Shown: positions 8,247 through 18,094, numbered from the stretch's first letter. The stretch is DNA of 64,000 nucleotides from Oscillospiraceae bacterium (GCA_015068605.1 SVKF01000006.1:1-64000); one strand, 5' to 3'. Program-made: numbers and translations. The notes: generated by a model from the sequence alone, not told the origin.

Positions 8247-8639
8247 TTATACCCTTCTTCTCTTCGGTGGTCTACAACCGTTATGAGGAATTGGTGTAAC
8301 ATCCTTAATCATATTTACTTCAAGTCCTGCAACCTGAAGTGCACGAATAGCAGCTTCTCTACCGCTACCCGGTCCCTTAACGTATACTTCAACATACTTA
8401 AGGCCGTGTTCCATTGCAGCTTTTGCAGCTGTTTCTGCAGCCATCTGTGCTGCAAATGGAGTACTTTTTCTTGAGCCTCTGAAGCCCAAGCCACCGGCAC
8501 TTGCCCAAGAAAGTGCATTACCTTCTGTGTCTGTAATTGTAACAATTGTATTGTTAAATGTAGACTTGATATGAGCAGCACCGCGTTCTATATTTTTCTT
8601 CTCTCTACGACGTCTGGTCTTCTTTACTGCCTTTGCCAT
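8247..8639 (-). CDS. rpsK: 30S ribosomal protein S11
   Basis: S11 lies on the small-subunit platform near the E-site mRNA. The 130-residue product has a basic N-terminus ([15 protein letters not shown]) and the conserved stretches [24 protein letters not shown] and [16 protein letters not shown]. The C-terminus [18 protein letters not shown] is diagnostic. A GGAGGTGAATTA site precedes the ATG. Its place between rpsM and rpsD is the normal alpha-operon order. Confidence 0.98.
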   Translation of the reverse strand: MAKAVKKTRRRREKKNIERGAAHIKSTFNNTIVTITDTEGNALSWASAGGLGFRGSRKSTPFAAQMAAETAAKAAMEHGLKYVEVYVKGPGSGREAAIRALQVAGLEVNMIKDVTPIPHNGCRPPKRRRV

Positions 8640-8698
8640 AGTTAATTCACCTCCTGAAGATGCGCATTATGCGCAAATTCCATATTCAATAACAAGTA

Positions 8699-9064
8699 TT
8701 ATTTCTTTTTGTTGGCCATTGTTTTTCTTGGGCCTTTTCTGGTTCTCGCATTTGTCTTTGAACGCTGTCCTCTTACAGGAAGGCTCTTTCTGTGACGAAG
8801 ACCTCTGTAACAGTTGATTTCAATAAGACGCTTAATATCGAGAGCAACATCACGACGAAGATCACCTTCAACCGTGTAGTTATCGATTTCCGCTCTGAGT
8901 GCAGAAACCTCATCTTCTGATAAATCACGAACTCTTGTGTCCGGATTGATTCCGGTAGCAGCTAAAATCTTTTTTGATGTAGAAAGACCGATACCGAATA
9001 TATAAGTTAATCCGATTTCAACTCTCTTCTCGTTTGGTAAGTCAACACCTGCTATACGTGCCAT
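8699..9064 (-). CDS. rpsM: 30S ribosomal protein S13
   Basis: S13 sits in the head of the small subunit, contacts the P-site tRNA and forms bridges to the large subunit. The 121-residue product starts [21 protein letters not shown] and ends with the basic tail [20 protein letters not shown] chose the ATG at 9064 to give the conserved N-terminus; an in-frame start 12 bases upstream would add MNWS, which family members do not have. A GGAGGTGAATTGGAG stretch overlaps this region. It is preceded by an unusual 180-base gap after rpmJ. Confidence 0.97.
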   Translation of the reverse strand: MARIAGVDLPNEKRVEIGLTYIFGIGLSTSKKILAATGINPDTRVRDLSEDEVSALRAEIDNYTVEGDLRRDVALDIKRLIEINCYRGLRHRKSLPVRGQRSKTNARTRKGPRKTMANKKK

Positions 9065-9244
9065 ACTCCAATTCACCTCCGTATAATTTTATTTTTTTGA
9101 AAAGTATGGAGCAGAATTTCACTTATCTTCAAAGGCTTTTCTCCTTTGAAACATCAGCTTATACGAAAGTTTTCAAAAAAACATTTCAAAGTGGTTCATA
9201 AGCCTAACCCTGCTCAATTTTGAAAATCTAAGGACGATTTCCGA
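9065..9244 (-). other. intergenic spacer rpmJ-rpsM, possible small hairpins
   Basis: This 180-base gap is long for the middle of a ribosomal operon. It holds a short perfect dyad TCAAAGG...CCTTTGA (about 9129-9149) and a wider GAGCAG/CTGCTC pair (near 9110 and 9210). No open reading frame with a good start was seen, and no clear promoter. It may be a processing or weak regulatory region. Confidence 0.3.
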
Positions 9245-9358
9245 TTAACCCTGCTTCTGCTTATGACGCGGATTTTCACAGATAACCATAACCTTACCTT
9301 TTCTTTTAATTATTTTACACTTTTCACAGATAGGTTTTACTGAAGGGCTTACTTTCAT
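9245..9358 (-). CDS. rpmJ: 50S ribosomal protein L36
   Basis: A 37-codon gene. The protein begins [20 protein letters not shown] and continues with [17 protein letters not shown]. The zinc ligands C-x2-C-x12-C-x4-H of the C-plus form of L36 are present. L36 packs against 23S rRNA near the factor-binding region. A GGAGGTGAAGGAAA site precedes the ATG. It lies between infA and rpsM as in most bacteria. Confidence 0.96.
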   Translation of the reverse strand: MKVSPSVKPICEKCKIIKRKGKVMVICENPRHKQKQG

Positions 9359-9469
9359 TTTCCTTCACCTCCTATAGAAATTATCAGCAAATGCCCTTGG
9401 GCATTACTAACCTAAATATTATATCAACAAACCGTCAATTTGTCAAGCTTTTTTTATTATTTAATTCAA

Positions 9470-9688
9470 TTATTTTGCACGCCATGTAATTCTTCCTTTT
9501 GTAAGGTCATAAGGTGAAATTTCAACCGTAACCTTATCTCCCGGCAGAATTCTGATATAGTGCATTCTCAGTTTTCCTGAAATATGAGCTAAAATCTTAT
9601 GTCCGTTTTCAAGTTCAACCTGAAACATCGCATTTGGCAGCGCTTCAAGGACTGTACCTTCAACTTCCAAAACATCTTCCTTTGCCAC
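9470..9688 (-). CDS. infA: translation initiation factor IF-1
   Basis: IF-1 occupies the ribosomal A site during initiation. The start is a GTG at 9688, with AGAGGGGG seven bases upstream, giving a 72-residue protein, exactly the usual length. It reads [20 protein letters not shown] at the N-terminus and ends [12 protein letters not shown], the standard S1/OB-fold. A longer in-frame reading would overlap the preceding KOW gene and add an N-terminus that the family lacks. It lies after the KOW-protein gene, as in many Clostridia. Confidence 0.96.
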   Translation of the reverse strand: MAKEDVLEVEGTVLEALPNAMFQVELENGHKILAHISGKLRMHYIRILPGDKVTVEISPYDLTKGRITWRAK

Positions 9689-9704
9689 AAAAAATCCCCC
9701 TCTC

Positions 9705-9980
9705 TTAACTTTCCCTGAATGTTTTGAGAATTCTTCTGATTTCACTGTCAGTCATCGTCTCACCACATTCAATTTTCTTTGTCAGCGTTTTTTCGCCGTC
9801 TCCTGCATATTTGATATGCTTTATATTCTTTTTCTTTTGTTTATTTAATTTGTGTAAATCCCCATCGCAGATTTCCACATTTTTATCCCCTGCGGTCATA
9901 ACCACATAATACCGGTTCTTATCCCGTCCTGATGTTGAGGTTACAAAATCGCCCGCTTTAATTTCTCTACGGATACCCAT
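9705..9980 (-). CDS. KOW-domain RNA-binding protein (L14e-like)
   Basis: A 91-residue basic protein with an N-terminal KOW/SH3-like segment ([27 protein letters not shown], about residues 6-32) similar to eukaryotic and archaeal ribosomal protein L14e. A lysine-rich middle follows ([17 protein letters not shown]). In Clostridia a KOW protein of this type is regularly found between map and infA, exactly as here. Its role on the ribosome has not been established to my knowledge. GGGAGG precedes the ATG, and map ends 13 bases upstream. Confidence 0.85.
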   Translation of the reverse strand: MGIRREIKAGDFVTSTSGRDKNRYYVVMTAGDKNVEICDGDLHKLNKQKKKNIKHIKYAGDGEKTLTKKIECGETMTDSEIRRILKTFRES

Positions 9981-9993
9981 TTATACCTCCCGT

Positions 9994-10746
9994 TTAATCA
10001 ATCAGAGTAAGAAAAACAGGTTCACCGTCTGTTATCCAGATTGTGTTTTCGTAATGAGCACTGATTTTCCCGTCAGCAGTAATTACCGCCCACTCATCAT
10101 CGCCCACATAGTATTCCTTATCTCCGAAATTCACCATAGGTTCAACGCAAATTACCATGCCTGCCTTAAGTCTTTGACCTCTGCCGTTCTTTGAAACATA
10201 ATTGGGAACATCCGGCTCTTCATGAAGCTTTGCACCGATTCCGTGTCCGCAATAATCACGCAAGACACTAAATCCATTTTCCTCAATGTGTCTTTGAACT
10301 GCAGAAGATATATCACCAACTCGATACCCCTCTTTCGCAAATTCAGCACCTTTAAAGAAGCTTTCTTTTGTTACATCTATAAGCTTTTGTGCTTCAGCCG
10401 AAATTTTACCAACTCCAAATGTTCTCGCCGCATCACCGTGATACCCCTTATAACAAGCACCAACATCAACGCTAAGCACATCCCCCTCTTTAAGAGGAAC
10501 ATTGCTTGGAAATCCGTGAATTACCACATCATTAACACTTGCGCATATACTTCCGGGGAAGCCGTTATAATTTTTAAAAGACGGAATACAGCCCTGACTT
10601 CTGATATACTTATCTGCAATTTTGTTAAGCTCTGCCGTTGTAACTCCCGGCTTAACCGCTTCCGCAATAAGTTTCAGGGTCTCTCCGGTAACTCTGCCGG
10701 CAATCTTCATAAGCTCTATTTCAGATTTTGATTTAATGTATACCAT
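9994..10746 (-). CDS. map: methionine aminopeptidase, type I
   Basis: Removes the initiator methionine from nascent proteins when the second residue is small. The 250-residue length fits type Ia enzymes without an N-terminal extension. The dinuclear-metal ligands are visible in order: Asp in LSVDVGACYKGYHGDAART (two aspartates), His in DYCGHGIG, Glu in CVEPMVNFG, and Glu in AHYENTIWIT. The substrate histidine is in NDVVIHGFP. AGGAG lies six bases before the ATG. The order adk-map is conserved in Firmicutes. Confidence 0.97.
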   Translation of the reverse strand: MVYIKSKSEIELMKIAGRVTGETLKLIAEAVKPGVTTAELNKIADKYIRSQGCIPSFKNYNGFPGSICASVNDVVIHGFPSNVPLKEGDVLSVDVGACYKGYHGDAARTFGVGKISAEAQKLIDVTKESFFKGAEFAKEGYRVGDISSAVQRHIEENGFSVLRDYCGHGIGAKLHEEPDVPNYVSKNGRGQRLKAGMVICVEPMVNFGDKEYYVGDDEWAVITADGKISAHYENTIWITDGEPVFLTLID

Positions 10747-10755
10747 ATTCTTCTC

Positions 10756-11385
10756 CTACGCAAGAGCCTTTAAAACCTCAGCGGTTGTGTCTGCAATTTC
10801 GTTCTGACCTTCAGCGACTCTCAAAAGACCCTTTTCCTCATAGAACTTTTTAAGAGGCTCGGTTGTTTCATGGTAAGTGTTGAGTCTTTCTCTTATGGTT
10901 TCAGGCTTATCATCAGCTCTGGTAACCAACTCGTTCCCACATTTATCACATACTCCTTCTTTTTGGGGAGCATTATATATCTTATGGTAAGATGTGCCAC
11001 AGTTTTTACACTCAAGCCTTCCGCCAAGTCTTTCAACAATAGTTTCGTCCGGAACTTCAATCGTTAAAACAGCATCTATTTCAATACCGGACTTTTCAAG
11101 AGCTTCCGCCTGAGTGATATTCCTCGGAAAACCATCGAGAATAAATCCGTTTTTACAGTCATCTTCCGCAATTCGTTTTGTAACGACCTGAATCATCACA
11201 TCATCAGGGACAAACTTTCCGTCATTGATAAACCGTGCTGCAATTTCCCCAAGTTCTGTACCGTCGCTAATATTCTTTCTCAAAATAGCACCGGTGGATA
11301 TCGTTGGTATATTATAGTGTTTTGAAAGCAACTCCGCCTGAGTACCTTTTCCGGCACCGGGGGCTGCAAGAATAATAAGTTTCAT
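10756..11385 (-). CDS. adk: adenylate kinase (zinc-lid type)
   Basis: Catalyses ATP + AMP to 2 ADP. The P-loop APGAGKGTQ starts near residue 7 and the AMP site includes GFPRNITQAEAL. The LID carries four cysteines (CKNCGTSYHKIYN...CDKCG), so it is the structural-zinc form typical of Gram-positive bacteria. I chose the ATG at 11385, which gives the canonical MKLIILAAPGAGKGTQ; an in-frame start 27 bases upstream would add a non-conserved MISERIEVV. At 209 residues it is slightly short of the usual 212-217. It is located between secY and map. Confidence 0.96.
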   Translation of the reverse strand: MKLIILAAPGAGKGTQAELLSKHYNIPTISTGAILRKNISDGTELGEIAARFINDGKFVPDDVMIQVVTKRIAEDDCKNGFILDGFPRNITQAEALEKSGIEIDAVLTIEVPDETIVERLGGRLECKNCGTSYHKIYNAPQKEGVCDKCGNELVTRADDKPETIRERLNTYHETTEPLKKFYEEKGLLRVAEGQNEIADTTAEVLKALA

Positions 11386-11458
11386 AACCACTTCAATCCT
11401 TTCAGATATCAATAAATAAAATATAATCGAAATATGTCAAATATCCAATAAAACTCTA

Positions 11459-11501
11459 CAAGGGGCTTGCCCCGAAAGCCGTTTGGCTCGGGACAATCCC
11501 C
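11459..11501 (-). repeat. nested palindrome in the secY-adk gap
   Basis: AGGGG/CCCCT, then CCCGA/TCGGG, then AGCC/GGCT pair around a short loop to form a 40-base hairpin inside the 138-base spacer between secY and adk. There is no T-run directly behind it, so it is more likely a processing or stability hairpin, or a repeat element, than a terminator. Confidence 0.5.
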
Positions 11502-11523
11502 TATTTAAAGCATTATAGTCTGC

Positions 11524-12810
11524 TTATTCCAAGAAGCCCTTATAGTGACGCATAAGCATCTGTGACTCGAGCTGTTTTACAGTTTCAAGCGCAACACCAA
11601 CTACGATAAGGAGTGATGTTCCACCGATTGCAAATCCCGGCATTTTCATAACTGTGTTAAGGAAAATTGGGAGAACTGCAACCAATCCCAAGAAAATCGC
11701 ACCAACAAGTGTTATTTTCGAAAGAATTCTTGAAATCAAGTCTGAAGTCGGACGACCGGGACGAACACCCGGAACAAATCCGCCGTTCTGCTTCATGTTG
11801 TTTGCCATTTCTATCGGATTGAACTGCAATGCCGAATAGAAATATGTGAAGAAGAGAATAAGCAAGAAGTATATGAAAGCGTACGCTATAGCTTCCTGAT
11901 TAAATACATTTCTGAGAAGCCAAGGCATTACACCTTCTCCGTTTGATGTCACATTAAAGAACGAACAAACTGTTGCAGGGAATGCCAATATTGACATTGC
12001 AAAGATGATTGGCATAACGCCGGATGAAGCAACCTTAATCGGAATATGTGTGCTCTGTCCGCCATACATTTTTCTGCCAACAACTCTCTTTGAATACTGA
12101 ACAGGAATTCTTCTTTCTGCATCGTTGAATGTAACAACAAAGCCTACAACAACAATTGCAAGAATTAAAATACCGATAACGCCGAACCAACCATATTCAC
12201 CTGTCTGTCCGTAGTTATACAAGGACTTACAAAGCGCCGGACCGCGGGATACGATACCTGAGAAGATGATAAGGGAAATACCATTTCCGATACCCTTTTC
12301 AGTTATCTGCTCACCAAGCCACATAAGGAATGCAGTACCTGCTGTAAATGTCATAACAATTATTGCCGCATTCTTAAATCCCGGTTCAACAACTGCTCCG
12401 CCGCTATTGAGCATAAAATACAATCCTACACCCTGAATAATTGCAAGAACAACTGTTCCGTATCTCATTATTTTAGCAATTTTCTTTCTGCCTTCCTCGC
12501 CCTCTTTCTGCATTCTTTCAAGAGCCGGAATAGCAACGCACAAAAGCTGCATAATGATGGATGAGTTGATGTACGGTGTAATACTCATTGCAAAAATTGT
12601 TACATTCTGGAATGCACCACCGGATACCATATCGATAAATCCAAAAAGTGTGTTCTCTTTACCCTCGAACATCCCCTTAACAACATCAGGCTGAAGAAGC
12701 GGAACAGGGATAACTGAACCTAAACGGAAAATAACAATCATCATAAGCGTATATAAGATTCTTTTTCGAAGATCAGGAATTTTCCATGCATTCTTTATTG
12801 TTTCTATCAT
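11524..12810 (-). CDS. secY: protein translocase subunit SecY
   Basis: Central pore of the Sec translocon. The 428-residue length and about ten membrane segments are normal. Signature stretches are FRLGSVIPVP in the first segment, FAMSITPYINSSIIMQLL (the plug/TM2 region), the cytoplasmic loop RRIPVQYSKRVVGRKMYGGQSTHIPIKV that binds SecA and ribosomes, and NPIEMANNMKQNGGFVPGVRPG. The ATG lies one base after the rplO stop, so the two are tightly coupled. It precedes adk, as in the Bacillus spc operon. Confidence 0.97.
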   Translation of the reverse strand: MIETIKNAWKIPDLRKRILYTLMMIVIFRLGSVIPVPLLQPDVVKGMFEGKENTLFGFIDMVSGGAFQNVTIFAMSITPYINSSIIMQLLCVAIPALERMQKEGEEGRKKIAKIMRYGTVVLAIIQGVGLYFMLNSGGAVVEPGFKNAAIIVMTFTAGTAFLMWLGEQITEKGIGNGISLIIFSGIVSRGPALCKSLYNYGQTGEYGWFGVIGILILAIVVVGFVVTFNDAERRIPVQYSKRVVGRKMYGGQSTHIPIKVASSGVMPIIFAMSILAFPATVCSFFNVTSNGEGVMPWLLRNVFNQEAIAYAFIYFLLILFFTYFYSALQFNPIEMANNMKQNGGFVPGVRPGRPTSDLISRILSKITLVGAIFLGLVAVLPIFLNTVMKMPGFAIGGTSLLIVVGVALETVKQLESQMLMRHYKGFLE

Positions 12811-12811
12811 C

Positions 12812-13252
12812 TTATATCACCTCAACCTTTCCGCCTGCAGCAACAATCTTCTCTTCAGCTGTTTTGCTGAATCTCTTTGCCTTAACGGTTAATGATTTTG
12901 TTATTTCTCCTCTGCCTAAAATTACAATACCATCGCAGATTTTGGAAATAATTCCATTCTCCTTCAAAACTTCTGCTGTAACTTCAGTTCCGTTTTCAAG
13001 TTTATTCAATGCTTCAACGTTAACAGAAACATATTCCTTTGCGAAAATATTCGTAAATCCACGCTTCGGAAGTCTTCTGTAAATAGGCATCTGTCCACCT
13101 TCAAATCCGGGACGAACACCACCGCCGCTACGGGCGTTTTGACCTTTGTGTCCACGGCCACTTGTTTTTCCGTTACCGCTACCGTGTCCTCTGCCTACTC
13201 TGAAATAATCCTTCTTTGAGCCTTCGCTCGGAGACAATTCATGAAGTTTCAT
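12812..13252 (-). CDS. rplO: 50S ribosomal protein L15
   Basis: L15 binds 23S rRNA late in assembly. The 146-residue product starts [20 protein letters not shown] with the glycine-rich N-terminal extension ([20 protein letters not shown]) that threads into r[26 protein letters not shown] follows. A GAGGTG site precedes the ATG. It sits between rpmD and secY in the conserved order. Confidence 0.97.
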   Translation of the reverse strand: MKLHELSPSEGSKKDYFRVGRGHGSGNGKTSGRGHKGQNARSGGGVRPGFEGGQMPIYRRLPKRGFTNIFAKEYVSVNVEALNKLENGTEVTAEVLKENGIISKICDGIVILGRGEITKSLTVKAKRFSKTAEEKIVAAGGKVEVI

Positions 13253-13304
13253 ATCGAGTACACCTCCTCTTTACAGTTTTAATTTAAATCTGTCAGGCGC
13301 TATC

Positions 13305-13487
13305 TTACGCCTCTTCTACCTTTACAAGGTGAGAAACCTTAAAAATCATACCTCTAATCTGAGCGTTGTCAGGTTTCTCTACGCACTGATGAAGCTTCTT
13401 TAAGCCTAAAGCTTCAACTGTTGCTATCTGGTCTTTCTTACATCCGATTGTGCTCTTTGTAAGTGTTACCTTTAATGTTTTAGCCAA
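13305..13487 (-). CDS. rpmD: 50S ribosomal protein L30
   Basis: A 60-residue L30, the normal bacterial length. It reads [20 protein letters not shown] followed by the conserved [35 protein letters not shown]30 lies near the 5S rRNA region of the large subunit. An AGGAGG site precedes the ATG. It lies between rpsE and rplO. Confidence 0.96.
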   Translation of the reverse strand: MAKTLKVTLTKSTIGCKKDQIATVEALGLKKLHQCVEKPDNAQIRGMIFKVSHLVKVEEA

Positions 13488-13519
13488 GGAAAAAACCTCC
13501 TATCTCATTTATATAAGGC

Positions 13520-14050
13520 TTAACCTAAAATTTCTTCAGGTTTTTTACCTCTGAGCTCTGCAACTTCCTCAATGCTCTTGAGAGCTGCTAAAGCTTCTAC
13601 TGTTGCAGAAACAACGTTTTTCGGGTTGTTGCTTCTTAAACATTTTGTTCTGATATCTCTGATACCTGCAAGCTCAAGCACCGCACGAACGGGACCGCCT
13701 GCGATAACTCCGGTACCTTCTGAAGCAGGCTTTAAAAGAACTCTGCCTGCGCCATATTCACCGATTACTTCGTGTGGAATTGTTGTTCCAACCATCTGAA
13801 CTGTTATCATGTTCTTCTTAGCATCGTCAATTCCTTTTCTAATAGCATCAGAAATTTCAGCAGCTTTACCCATACCGTATCCTACATGACCGTTCTCGTC
13901 ACCTACTACTACCAATGCGCTGAAACGGAATGTTCTACCACCCTTTACAACCTTGGCAACACGGTTAAGAGTTACTACTGTTTCTTTTATATCAAGAACG
14001 CTTGCGTCTACACGCTCCTGCTTCTTTGTTCTTTCTACTCTTTCTGCCAT
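13520..14050 (-). CDS. rpsE: 30S ribosomal protein S5
   Basis: S5 works with S4 in decoding fidelity and lines the mRNA entry channel. The 176-residue protein has an N-terminal dsRBD-like domain ([20 protein letters not shown], then [21 protein letters not shown]) and a C-terminal domain ([28 protein letters not shown]). The loop VKGGRTFRF is where spectinomycin-resistance changes map in other species and looks wild type. It is located between rplR and rpmD. Confidence 0.97.
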   Translation of the reverse strand: MAERVERTKKQERVDASVLDIKETVVTLNRVAKVVKGGRTFRFSALVVVGDENGHVGYGMGKAAEISDAIRKGIDDAKKNMITVQMVGTTIPHEVIGEYGAGRVLLKPASEGTGVIAGGPVRAVLELAGIRDIRTKCLRSNNPKNVVSATVEALAALKSIEEVAELRGKKPEEILG

Positions 14051-14072
14051 TTATTCTTTCACCTCTTTTAAA

Positions 14073-14435
14073 TTAGAATTCAAGGCCACCTTCACGAGCA
14101 CCTGCTGCAAGCTCTGCAACACGACCGTGATACAAATATCCGCCTCTGTCAAATACAACTTCTTTAATATTCTTCTCTACTGCTTTCTTTGCAACAAGTT
14201 CACCTACTGCCTTTGCTGCGCTACAGTTTCCACCGTAGTTTGCCTTGAGTTCTGCATCAAGAGTTGAAGCTGAAACTAAAGTTGTTCCTGTTGAGTCGTC
14301 TATAATCTGTGCATATATATTCTTAAGACTCTTAAATACGCAAAGTCTTGGACACTCGGGTGTTCCGGATATTTTTTTACGAACTCTTGCGTGACGAGCT
14401 TTTCTTGCTGCCTCGCTGTTCTTTCTCTTAATCAT
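14073..14435 (-). CDS. rplR: 50S ribosomal protein L18
   Basis: L18 binds 5S rRNA and helps place it in the large subunit. The 120-residue product has the basic N-terminus ([24 protein letters not shown]), the central [21 protein letters not shown] and the C-terminal [28 protein letters not shown]. It is located between rplF and rpsE. A GGAGGTGCGATTTTA site precedes the ATG. Confidence 0.97.
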   Translation of the reverse strand: MIKRKNSEAARKARHARVRKKISGTPECPRLCVFKSLKNIYAQIIDDSTGTTLVSASTLDAELKANYGGNCSAAKAVGELVAKKAVEKNIKEVVFDRGGYLYHGRVAELAAGAREGGLEF

Positions 14436-14495
14436 TAAAATCGCACCTCCTTGCGGTTTAGGTATAGAAGTATAAAATCAATTCCAAAAATTATC

Positions 14496-15044
14496 TTACT
14501 TCTTCTTAGAACCTGTTTTACCTTCTTTTCTTCTGATAGTTTCATCAATATATTTGATACCTTTACCCTTATAAGGTTCCGGCGGTCTCTTTTCTCTTAC
14601 ATTCGCTGCAAACTGACCTACCTTCTGCTTATCAGGACCTGAGATTATAATCTGGTTTGGCTGAGGAACATCAATCTTTATGCCATCGATTTCTTCCATT
14701 TCAACCTGATGAGAATAACCAAGGTTCATTACGAGCTTGTTACCCTGCTTTGCCGCTCTGTAACCAACACCGTTAATTTCAAGCTCTTTCTTAAAGCCTG
14801 TGCTTGCGCCGGTAATCATGTTAGCAATAAGTGTACGGGTTAAGCCGTGAAGTGACTTATGAAGCTTGTTTTCACTTGGTCTTTCAACTGTGATTGTGCT
14901 TCCGTCAACTTTAATTATCATTTCGCTCTGCATTGTCTGTGTCAATGTTCCATTGGCACCCTTTACAGTAACTTCGTTGTTTTCGCCTACTTTTACTTCA
15001 ACCCCTGCCGGGATTTCGATAGGCATCTTACCTATACGAGACAT
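14496..15044 (-). CDS. rplF: 50S ribosomal protein L6
   Basis: L6 lies near the sarcin-ricin loop and the factor-binding site. The 182-residue product begins [17 protein letters not shown] and has two tandem L6 folds. The C-terminal signature is [28 protein letters not shown]. It follows rpsH by 17 bases. Length and both halves match the family with no gaps. Confidence 0.97.
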   Translation of the reverse strand: MSRIGKMPIEIPAGVEVKVGENNEVTVKGANGTLTQTMQSEMIIKVDGSTITVERPSENKLHKSLHGLTRTLIANMITGASTGFKKELEINGVGYRAAKQGNKLVMNLGYSHQVEMEEIDGIKIDVPQPNQIIISGPDKQKVGQFAANVREKRPPEPYKGKGIKYIDETIRRKEGKTGSKKK

Positions 15045-15061
15045 TTACTATTCCTCCTTCC

Positions 15062-15460
15062 TTACCAAATAAATGCTAATACTTCACCGCCAACATTGTT
15101 ACGGCGAGCTTCCTTATCTGTCATAATTCCTTTTGATGTTGAGATGATAGCAATACCTAATCCCTTTAATACTCTTGGAAGTTCTTCGCAAGAAGCATAT
15201 ATTCTGAGACCCGGCTTACTTACTCTCTTAAGGCCTGTTATAACCTTCTGCTTGTTTTCAGCATACTTAAGTGTAATTCTGATAACGCCCTGTGTTGCGT
15301 CGTCAACATACTCTACATTCTTAACATATCCTTCATCAAGCAAGATTTTTGCGATTGCCTTTTTCATATTTGACGCAGGTACATCAACGCTTACGTGTCT
15401 CTGATTATTTGCATTTCTGATTCTTGTAAGCATATCTGCGATTGGATCTGTAATGTGCAT
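15062..15460 (-). CDS. rpsH: 30S ribosomal protein S8
   Basis: S8 organises the central domain of 16S rRNA; in E. coli it also represses its own operon. The 132-residue protein begins [20 protein letters not shown]. Its C-terminal half carries [35 protein letters not shown], the rRNA-binding Ser-Thr-Ser-Lys-Gly motif. The 123-base gap upstream (to rpsN) holds a short perfect hairpin (GCGGTTT...AAACCGC); nothing else is recognised there. Confidence 0.97.
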   Translation of the reverse strand: MHITDPIADMLTRIRNANNQRHVSVDVPASNMKKAIAKILLDEGYVKNVEYVDDATQGVIRITLKYAENKQKVITGLKRVSKPGLRIYASCEELPRVLKGLGIAIISTSKGIMTDKEARRNNVGGEVLAFIW

Positions 15461-15583
15461 TTTATTTCCTCCTTTTTATAGGATTTTAAGAGTCAGTTTG
15501 GTTTTCCGCACTGATTATCTTAACCACTTAACCCTTTATTTTGAGTTGTTTATTTTTCTTTGCGGTTTCAAACCGCGTCTTCC

Positions 15584-15769
15584 TTACCAGGAAGCCTTCT
15601 TAACACCCGGAATCTGGCCCTTGTATGCCAATTCACGGAAGCATATTCTGCAAATTCCAAACTTACGAAGGTAAGCGTGGGGTCTGCCGCAGATCTTACA
15701 TCTGTTGTATTCTCTTGTTGAATACTTCTGTTTCCTCTGCTGTTTTACAACCATTGCCTTTTTTGCCAT
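15584..15769 (-). CDS. rpsZ: 30S ribosomal protein S14, zinc-binding type Z
   Basis: A 61-residue S14 of the short zinc-binding type, with the four cysteines in [22 protein letters not shown]14 sits in the small-subunit head near the A site. The short form in the main operon (also called rpsN1/rpsZ) is typical of Firmicutes. It reads [20 protein letters not shown] at the N-terminus and ends [11 protein letters not shown]. It lies between rplE and rpsH, as expected. Confidence 0.96.
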   Translation of the reverse strand: MAKKAMVVKQQRKQKYSTREYNRCKICGRPHAYLRKFGICRICFRELAYKGQIPGVKKASW

Positions 15770-15812
15770 GTTTTATATTTCCTCCATTCTTACAGAGTCT
15801 GGACAAAATTTA

Positions 15813-16349
15813 TTATCTTGTAAACGGTGCACCCATAAGTGTGAGAAGTTCTCTTGCTTCTTCGTCTGTCTGGGCTGTTGTTACAAAGATAATATCCATG
15901 CCGCGGATCTTATCAATCTTATCATAGTCTATCTCAGGGAATATAAGCTGTTCCTTTATACCCATTGAATAGTTTCCTCTACCGTCAAATGAATTCGGGT
16001 TGATTCCTCTGAAGTCACGAACTCTTGGAAGAGCTGCGTTGAAAAGTCTGTCAACAAACTCATACATCTTCGCGCCTCTGAGTGTTACCTTACAGCCGAT
16101 ATTCATTCCTTCTCTTAATTTAAAGGAAGCGACTGACTTCTTAGCCTTTGTTACAACAGCTTTCTGACCTGTGATAATTTCAAGGTCATTGATTGCACTG
16201 TCGATAGCCTTTGAATTTTCTTTTGCTTCGCCAACACCGATGTTTACAACTACCTTGTCAAGCTTTGGAATCTGCATAACACTCTTGTAGTTATACTTTT
16301 TCATCATAGCGTCTTTGATTTCTTTTGTATAGCGTTCTTCAAGTCTCAT
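15813..16349 (-). CDS. rplE: 50S ribosomal protein L5
   Basis: L5 binds 5S rRNA and touches the P-site tRNA elbow. The 178-residue product includes [20 protein letters not shown], the [21 protein letters not shown] segment, and near the C-terminus [36 protein letters not shown] site precedes the ATG. It is located between rplX and rpsN. Confidence 0.97.
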   Translation of the reverse strand: MRLEERYTKEIKDAMMKKYNYKSVMQIPKLDKVVVNIGVGEAKENSKAIDSAINDLEIITGQKAVVTKAKKSVASFKLREGMNIGCKVTLRGAKMYEFVDRLFNAALPRVRDFRGINPNSFDGRGNYSMGIKEQLIFPEIDYDKIDKIRGMDIIFVTTAQTDEEARELLTLMGAPFTR

Positions 16350-16371
16350 TTAAATGAACCTCCTTCCGTAA

Positions 16372-16698
16372 TTATTCTCCTATTGTTTCTCCGCACTTCT
16401 TGCAGTAACGAACATGAGTTCCGTCTTCCAATACCTTACGGCCAACTCTTGTTGCTGCTTTACACTTGGAGCAAACATTCATTACCTTGCTGGCATAAAT
16501 TGGTGTTTCCTGGCTGATTATACCGCCTGCTTCACCCATTCTGCGGGGTTTCTTGTGCTTTGTTGCCATTGAAACGCCTTCAACAATTACCATACGCTTT
16601 TCAGGGTTTACAGAAAGAACCTTGCCCTTCTTGCCCTTATCTTTACCGGACAAAACAACAACTGTATCGCCCTTTTTAACGTGCATTTTTGCATTCAT
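16372..16698 (-). CDS. rplX: 50S ribosomal protein L24
   Basis: L24 initiates large-subunit assembly and sits at the tunnel exit. The 108-residue protein has the KOW motif (VKKGDTVVVLSGKDKGKKGK, residues about 8-27). Its C-terminal region carries two CxxC pairs (CSKCKAATR and CKKCGE) that probably bind zinc, as in many Firmicutes L24 proteins. AGGAGG lies 12 bases before the ATG at 16698; an in-frame ATG 12 bases further in is also possible. Confidence 0.96.
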   Translation of the reverse strand: MNAKMHVKKGDTVVVLSGKDKGKKGKVLSVNPEKRMVIVEGVSMATKHKKPRRMGEAGGIISQETPIYASKVMNVCSKCKAATRVGRKVLEDGTHVRYCKKCGETIGE

Positions 16699-16745
16699 AT
16701 TGCATATCCTCCTTTCACGGTCGGAATTACTAAAATTCTTTAGTA

Positions 16746-17114
16746 TTATAATACTTCCGGTGCAAGTGACAAAATCTTCATGTAATCTTTATCACGAAGC
16801 TCTCTTGCAACAGGTCCGAATATACGGGTTCCTCTTGGTGTTTTATCATCTTTAATGATAACAGCTGCGTTTTCATCAAATCTGATTTTTGAACCGTCAG
16901 CTCTCTTTACGCCCTGTACGGATCTTACTATAACAGCCTTTACTACGTCACCTTTTTTAACAGCACCGCCGGGTGTTGCTTTTTTAACAGATGCCACGAT
17001 TACATCACCGATGTTTCCGTATCTTCTGAAAGAACCACCCAAAACTCTGATACACATAAGTTCTTTTGCACCGCTGTTGTCAGCAACCTTTAATAATGTC
17101 TGCTGTTGTACCAT
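16746..17114 (-). CDS. rplN: 50S ribosomal protein L14
   Basis: L14 lies at an intersubunit bridge and is the docking site for the silencing factor RsfS. The 122-residue product begins [20 protein letters not shown] and contains [23 protein letters not shown]. It ends [20 protein letters not shown]. All family blocks are present and the length is standard. It lies between rpsQ and rplX. Confidence 0.97.
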   Translation of the reverse strand: MVQQQTLLKVADNSGAKELMCIRVLGGSFRRYGNIGDVIVASVKKATPGGAVKKGDVVKAVIVRSVQGVKRADGSKIRFDENAAVIIKDDKTPRGTRIFGPVARELRDKDYMKILSLAPEVL

Positions 17115-17173
17115 AATGGATTTCCTCCTAACTTAAAATCATTTTAATTCTGATTATCGTAAATAGGGCTTTA

Positions 17174-17434
17174 TTATTTAGCCTTTTCTACGATTTCGAC
17201 AACTCTCCATCTCTTATCCTTGGAAAGCGGTCTGGTTTCCATAACCTTAACCTTATCGCCTATGCCACATTCATTATTTTCATCGTGTGCTTTAAGCTTA
17301 TAAGTATTCTTTATAACCTTATTGTAAACCGGATGCTTAACGCTGTCCTTAATAGCTACAACAACTGTTTTATCCATTTTATCGCTTACAACCTCGCCAA
17401 TACGGGTTTTACGATAGTTACGCTCTATACTCAT
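17174..17434 (-). CDS. rpsQ: 30S ribosomal protein S17
   Basis: S17 is a primary 16S rRNA-binding protein with an OB fold. The 86-residue product reads [20 protein letters not shown] followed by [22 protein letters not shown]. It then has the conserved [30 protein letters not shown]. It follows rpmC by 16 bases. A GGAGGTG site precedes the ATG. Confidence 0.97.
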   Translation of the reverse strand: MSIERNYRKTRIGEVVSDKMDKTVVVAIKDSVKHPVYNKVIKNTYKLKAHDENNECGIGDKVKVMETRPLSKDKRWRVVEIVEKAK

Positions 17435-17450
17435 CTAAACACACCTCCAA

Positions 17451-17663
17451 TTATGAATTGATGTCGGCACCGAGGCCTAACTCTTTTTCTCTTAAAATAG
17501 TCTTAAGCTTTGCTATATCCTTTTTAACCGCAGGAATTCTCATAGGATTATCCAACTGATTTGTTGCGTTCTGAAAGCGCAGATTGAACAATTCTTCTTT
17601 CAAATCCTGTATTTTTACTACTATTTCCTCTGCTGAAAGGTCTCTGATTTCATTTGCTTTCAT
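17451..17663 (-). CDS. rpmC: 50S ribosomal protein L29
   Basis: L29 lies at the polypeptide exit and forms part of the SRP and trigger-factor docking site. The 70-residue helical-hairpin protein includes [20 protein letters not shown] and [20 protein letters not shown], the family signature. Its start overlaps the rplP stop by one base (TAATG), so translation is coupled. Confidence 0.96.
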   Translation of the reverse strand: MKANEIRDLSAEEIVVKIQDLKEELFNLRFQNATNQLDNPMRIPAVKKDIAKLKTILREKELGLGADINS

Positions 17664-18094
17664 TACTTATCACCTTCCATTTCCTGGTCAGCTTTTCTTA
17701 CAAACTTACACTTGAGCGGAAGTTTGTGCATAGCAAGACGCATAGCTTCACGAGCCACCTCTTCACTAACGCCGCCAATTTCAAATAATACTCTGCCCGG
17801 TTTAACAACCGCTACCCAGTATTCCGGTGAACCCTTACCGCTACCCATACGAGTTTCAGCTGGCTTTTCTGTTACCGGCTTATCAGGGAATACTTTAATC
17901 CAAACCTTACCGCCTCTTTTTGTGTATCTTGTCATAGCGATACGGGCAGCCTCAATCTGGTTACTTGTTATCCAAGCTGGGCTTGTTGCCTGGAGACCAA
18001 ATTCTCCGTATACAACTTTATTACCGCGGGAAGCTTTACCTTTCATTCTTCCACGCATAACTCTTCTGTATTTTACTCTTTTAGGGGATAACAT
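17663..18094 (-). CDS. rplP: 50S ribosomal protein L16
   Basis: L16 shapes the A site and the tRNA accommodation corridor. The 143-residue product begins [20 protein letters not shown]. It contains [51 protein letters not shown] (the loop reaching the peptidyl-transferase centre) and [21 protein letters not shown]. Its start overlaps the rpsC stop by one base and its stop overlaps the rpmC start, so this three-gene stretch is tightly coupled. Confidence 0.97.
   Translation of the reverse strand: MLSPKRVKYRRVMRGRMKGKASRGNKVVYGEFGLQATSPAWITSNQIEAARIAMTRYTKRGGKVWIKVFPDKPVTEKPAETRMGSGKGSPEYWVAVVKPGRVLFEIGGVSEEVAREAMRLAMHKLPLKCKFVRKADQEMEGDK

Noticed and set aside
9065..9244. Possible extra promoter or small gene between rpmJ and rpsM
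   Set aside because: No -10/-35 pair with correct spacing on the minus strand and no start codon with a binding site; only weak dyads.
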